From Ramazzottius varieornatus (taxonomy: Eukaryota; Tardigrada; Eutardigrada; Parachela; Ramazzottiidae): a stretch of DNA of 64,000 nt. Within the stretch, counting starts at the first letter, position 1. Each line of letters begins with the position of its first letter. Location: contig BDGG01000011.1 in the NCBI GenBank assembly GCA_001949185.1, positions 1,125,878 through 1,189,877 on the forward strand, given 5' to 3'. Positions 62,425 to 64,000 of this stretch are shown one piece after another. The notes below the pieces were generated by a model. It was not told the DNA's origin. It was given only the letters and a program-made list of their open reading frames with translations, and did no database searches. Made by a program: the position numbers and the translations under genes.

Positions 62425-63864
62425 GGACGATCTTCCAGTCATCACTCGCCCTACCTTCCTCCCACGTTGGACTACACTTCCTCGCAGCGGCTAACGTCAA
62501 GCGGTTATCCACGAGCGCCATCATACGATACCCACGCTGATCCTTCGCAGCGCAGAAGCAGCTACACTTCCACCAGCACTCTTGACAGTTTGACGCCGTC
62601 TCGTTATCGTAGCGCCAGCAACCATCGTAATTCCACCGACGTACTGTATCATAGTCCGCGCTCGGCGTATGGCGTAGGCAGTGGAAGTAATCTGGCTGTT
62701 TATGATGCCAATCGGCCTTCGACGTCACGTGCCCAGTCGCGTCCCAGTCCCACTACAGACACAACAACCGTCAGCAGACACCATTCGCCGTCGCCCACAA
62801 TGGACAGTCCGGACAGTACTAGTGGACTATCAGCTCCCGTCAGAGACTCACCTTACCGCAGACTACGAAGTCGCGAGGACTCGGGTTCGGCAAAACCCTC
62901 CTCTGTTGTTTCTGATACGCTACAAGGAGACGCAATAAATTCGTCTGACCGCGATGTTCCCTCACAAGGTACGGCATACTACAGTACTTTACGTCCGTAG
63001 CGCCTTGGGATTATAGCGCATTTGTTTTGCCTAAAATCGCTTTTCTTAATTCTTTTCAATCACAGCATGACCATTCACCTATAGGATGTTTGCAGTATGA
63101 AAATCCGAGTTGCAAGCTCGAGACATATTTTAAGTTAATGGTAACTGACGGTAATAAAAACATTCATGTGCTTGTAAAGCAAAGTTAAGCTCAAAGAGCG
63201 GCAGTTGTACCTTTCAGTGCCTATGAGTGGCTGGCCTGGTCCTGGGATTAATGATCAAGGCCAGTGTGTTTCCATCTCTACAGGTACCGAACAACGTTCT
63301 CAACAAACAGTGCCAGACGCGGGCTCTGCCAACAACCACTCCGTAAAGACCGATCGTAACACCGACGTTGACGAGAGCATATCCAAGGTTTCGCAGTGGC
63401 AGAAAAGCCTCGAGAGTGAACAACCCGAACAGCCGGTACCGACGCCCATCCCACCAGAGTTGCCCGCGCCTTCCATCAAAATCTCCACTGTCGAAGGCGA
63501 CTCCGACAATGAGGAAGCTTTCTTCTCGACGAAAGATAACCTTGAAAATTCAACCAGGAAGTCGACTGGAGGTCCCATCAGTTTTCTCAAAGCTGACAAG
63601 GAAGAGGGCATTGATAGTCTGTCGTACCGCACACCCGACGCCAGTGGTCGTACTTCGTCCTTGGCTGATGTCGATGATCAGAACCTGGAGACTGATGAGG
63701 AAGCCGGTGTGCTGCGCACACCTAGCCCGGTGGACGAGGTCGCCAAAGTGTCGGCTGGAAAGCCGCCGCTACCTAGACCACGCGGCCTATCTTTCCTGCC
63801 TCGAAGTGATAGTCGTGAGGACAGAAGTAACGGAAACACCAGCCCAAAAACAGCCAATCGGTAA
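62425..63864 (+). CDS. 3' part of a gene for a Ser-rich disordered protein
   Basis: Two exons, 62425-62968 and 63284-63864, joined in phase 1 (GT-AG), giving 374 codons before the stop; the 5' exons are not placed. The first exon starts after the acceptor TTCCAACAG and encodes a Ser/Arg/Pro-rich chain (SSSHHSPYLPPTLDYTSSQR, later PSPTTDTTTVSRHHSPSP) with no fold expected. The second is acidic and Pro-rich, with repeated SP/TP sites (RTPSPVDE, RTPDASG) and a PxxP motif (KPPLPRPRGLSF) that could bind SH3 domains. Such tails occur in cytoskeletal and signalling scaffold proteins; I do not recognise this one. Read-through of the first donor ends 10 codons later (TAYYSTLRP), a possible short isoform. 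Confidence 0.65.
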
Positions 63865-63941
63865 CCAATAATTTCAACAAAATTACATCTGGATTTTGCA
63901 GAATCTGTTCCGTAAAATATTTTAACCTGAAGTTTAAACCA

Positions 63942-63955
63942 CCCCCCCCCCCCCC
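63942..63955. repeat. Poly-C run (14)
   Basis: Homopolymer after the 3' gene; its length is a likely sequencing uncertainty. Confidence 0.9.
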
Positions 63956-64000
63956 AGTACCTCAGAAATCATTCTCCGGACAAACTACACGATGAATACA

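Overview
This is a eukaryotic (animal) genomic window. Genes are broken by many short GT-AG introns and carry metazoan products: cytosolic alanyl-tRNA synthetase, cohesin SMC3, a Herp-type ER-stress protein, TMEM42-like and SLC46-like membrane proteins, and the invertebrate thick-filament protein paramyosin. Paramyosin excludes vertebrates. The compact introns, paramyosin and Ly6/quiver-type proteins fit a small-genome ecdysozoan, with a tardigrade as my best guess, but the sequence alone does not settle the species. Splice junctions below were placed by reading both strands and checking phase; total lengths agree with the families (AlaRS 973 aa, SMC3 1294 aa, paramyosin 874 aa, Herp 338 aa, TMEM42 156 aa).

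Layout. 1-5.4 kb: unassigned DNA, a poorly resolved secreted Thr-rich/Ly6-like locus (-), then a Herp-like gene (-) whose upstream DNA holds a near-consensus ER-stress element. 6.1-13.8 kb: alanyl-tRNA synthetase (-, 13 exons, one 2.6-kb repeat-filled intron). 15.0-21.8 kb: SMC3 (+, 16 exons, one GC-AG intron), diverging from AlaRS. 22.4-23.1 kb: TMEM42-like (-). 23.3-24.5 kb: long-TIR element with an assembly gap (279 N). 25.2 kb: tRNA-Arg(CCT) (-). 25.6-32.2 kb: an intronless ankyrin-like gene and two tandem SLC46-type transporters (+). 33.6-39.3 kb: paramyosin (+, 16 exons). 39.6-43 kb: transposon debris and a duplicated ORF fragment. 43.1-45.6 kb: secreted modular Cys-rich protein (+). 46.6-51.9 kb: Ly6/quiver-type protein (-) with a 4.2-kb intron containing a pogo-type element. 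52-62 kb: gene-poor, with inverted-repeat elements, a possible RPA70-like fragment and a 2.27-kb pogo/Tigger-type transposon with a decayed transposase. 62.4-63.9 kb: the 3' part of a gene for a Ser-rich disordered protein (+).

The most notable signals are: (i) SMC3 has Lys-Gln where the acetylated Lys-Lys pair of the cohesin head normally lies; (ii) a short palindromic repeat family (core AGCGTGCGCCACTTGG) occurs about 14 times, 12 of them inside introns of the housekeeping genes; (iii) AlaRS has an in-frame, ATG-less upstream extension resembling a mitochondrial presequence; (iv) paramyosin exon 1 has two in-phase donors 123 bases apart; (v) a pogo-type parent element lies in the same window as probable short derivatives. 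The genes do not form a pathway; this is an ordinary gene-dense stretch followed by a transposon-rich one. I did not find a convincing wholly new multi-gene system.
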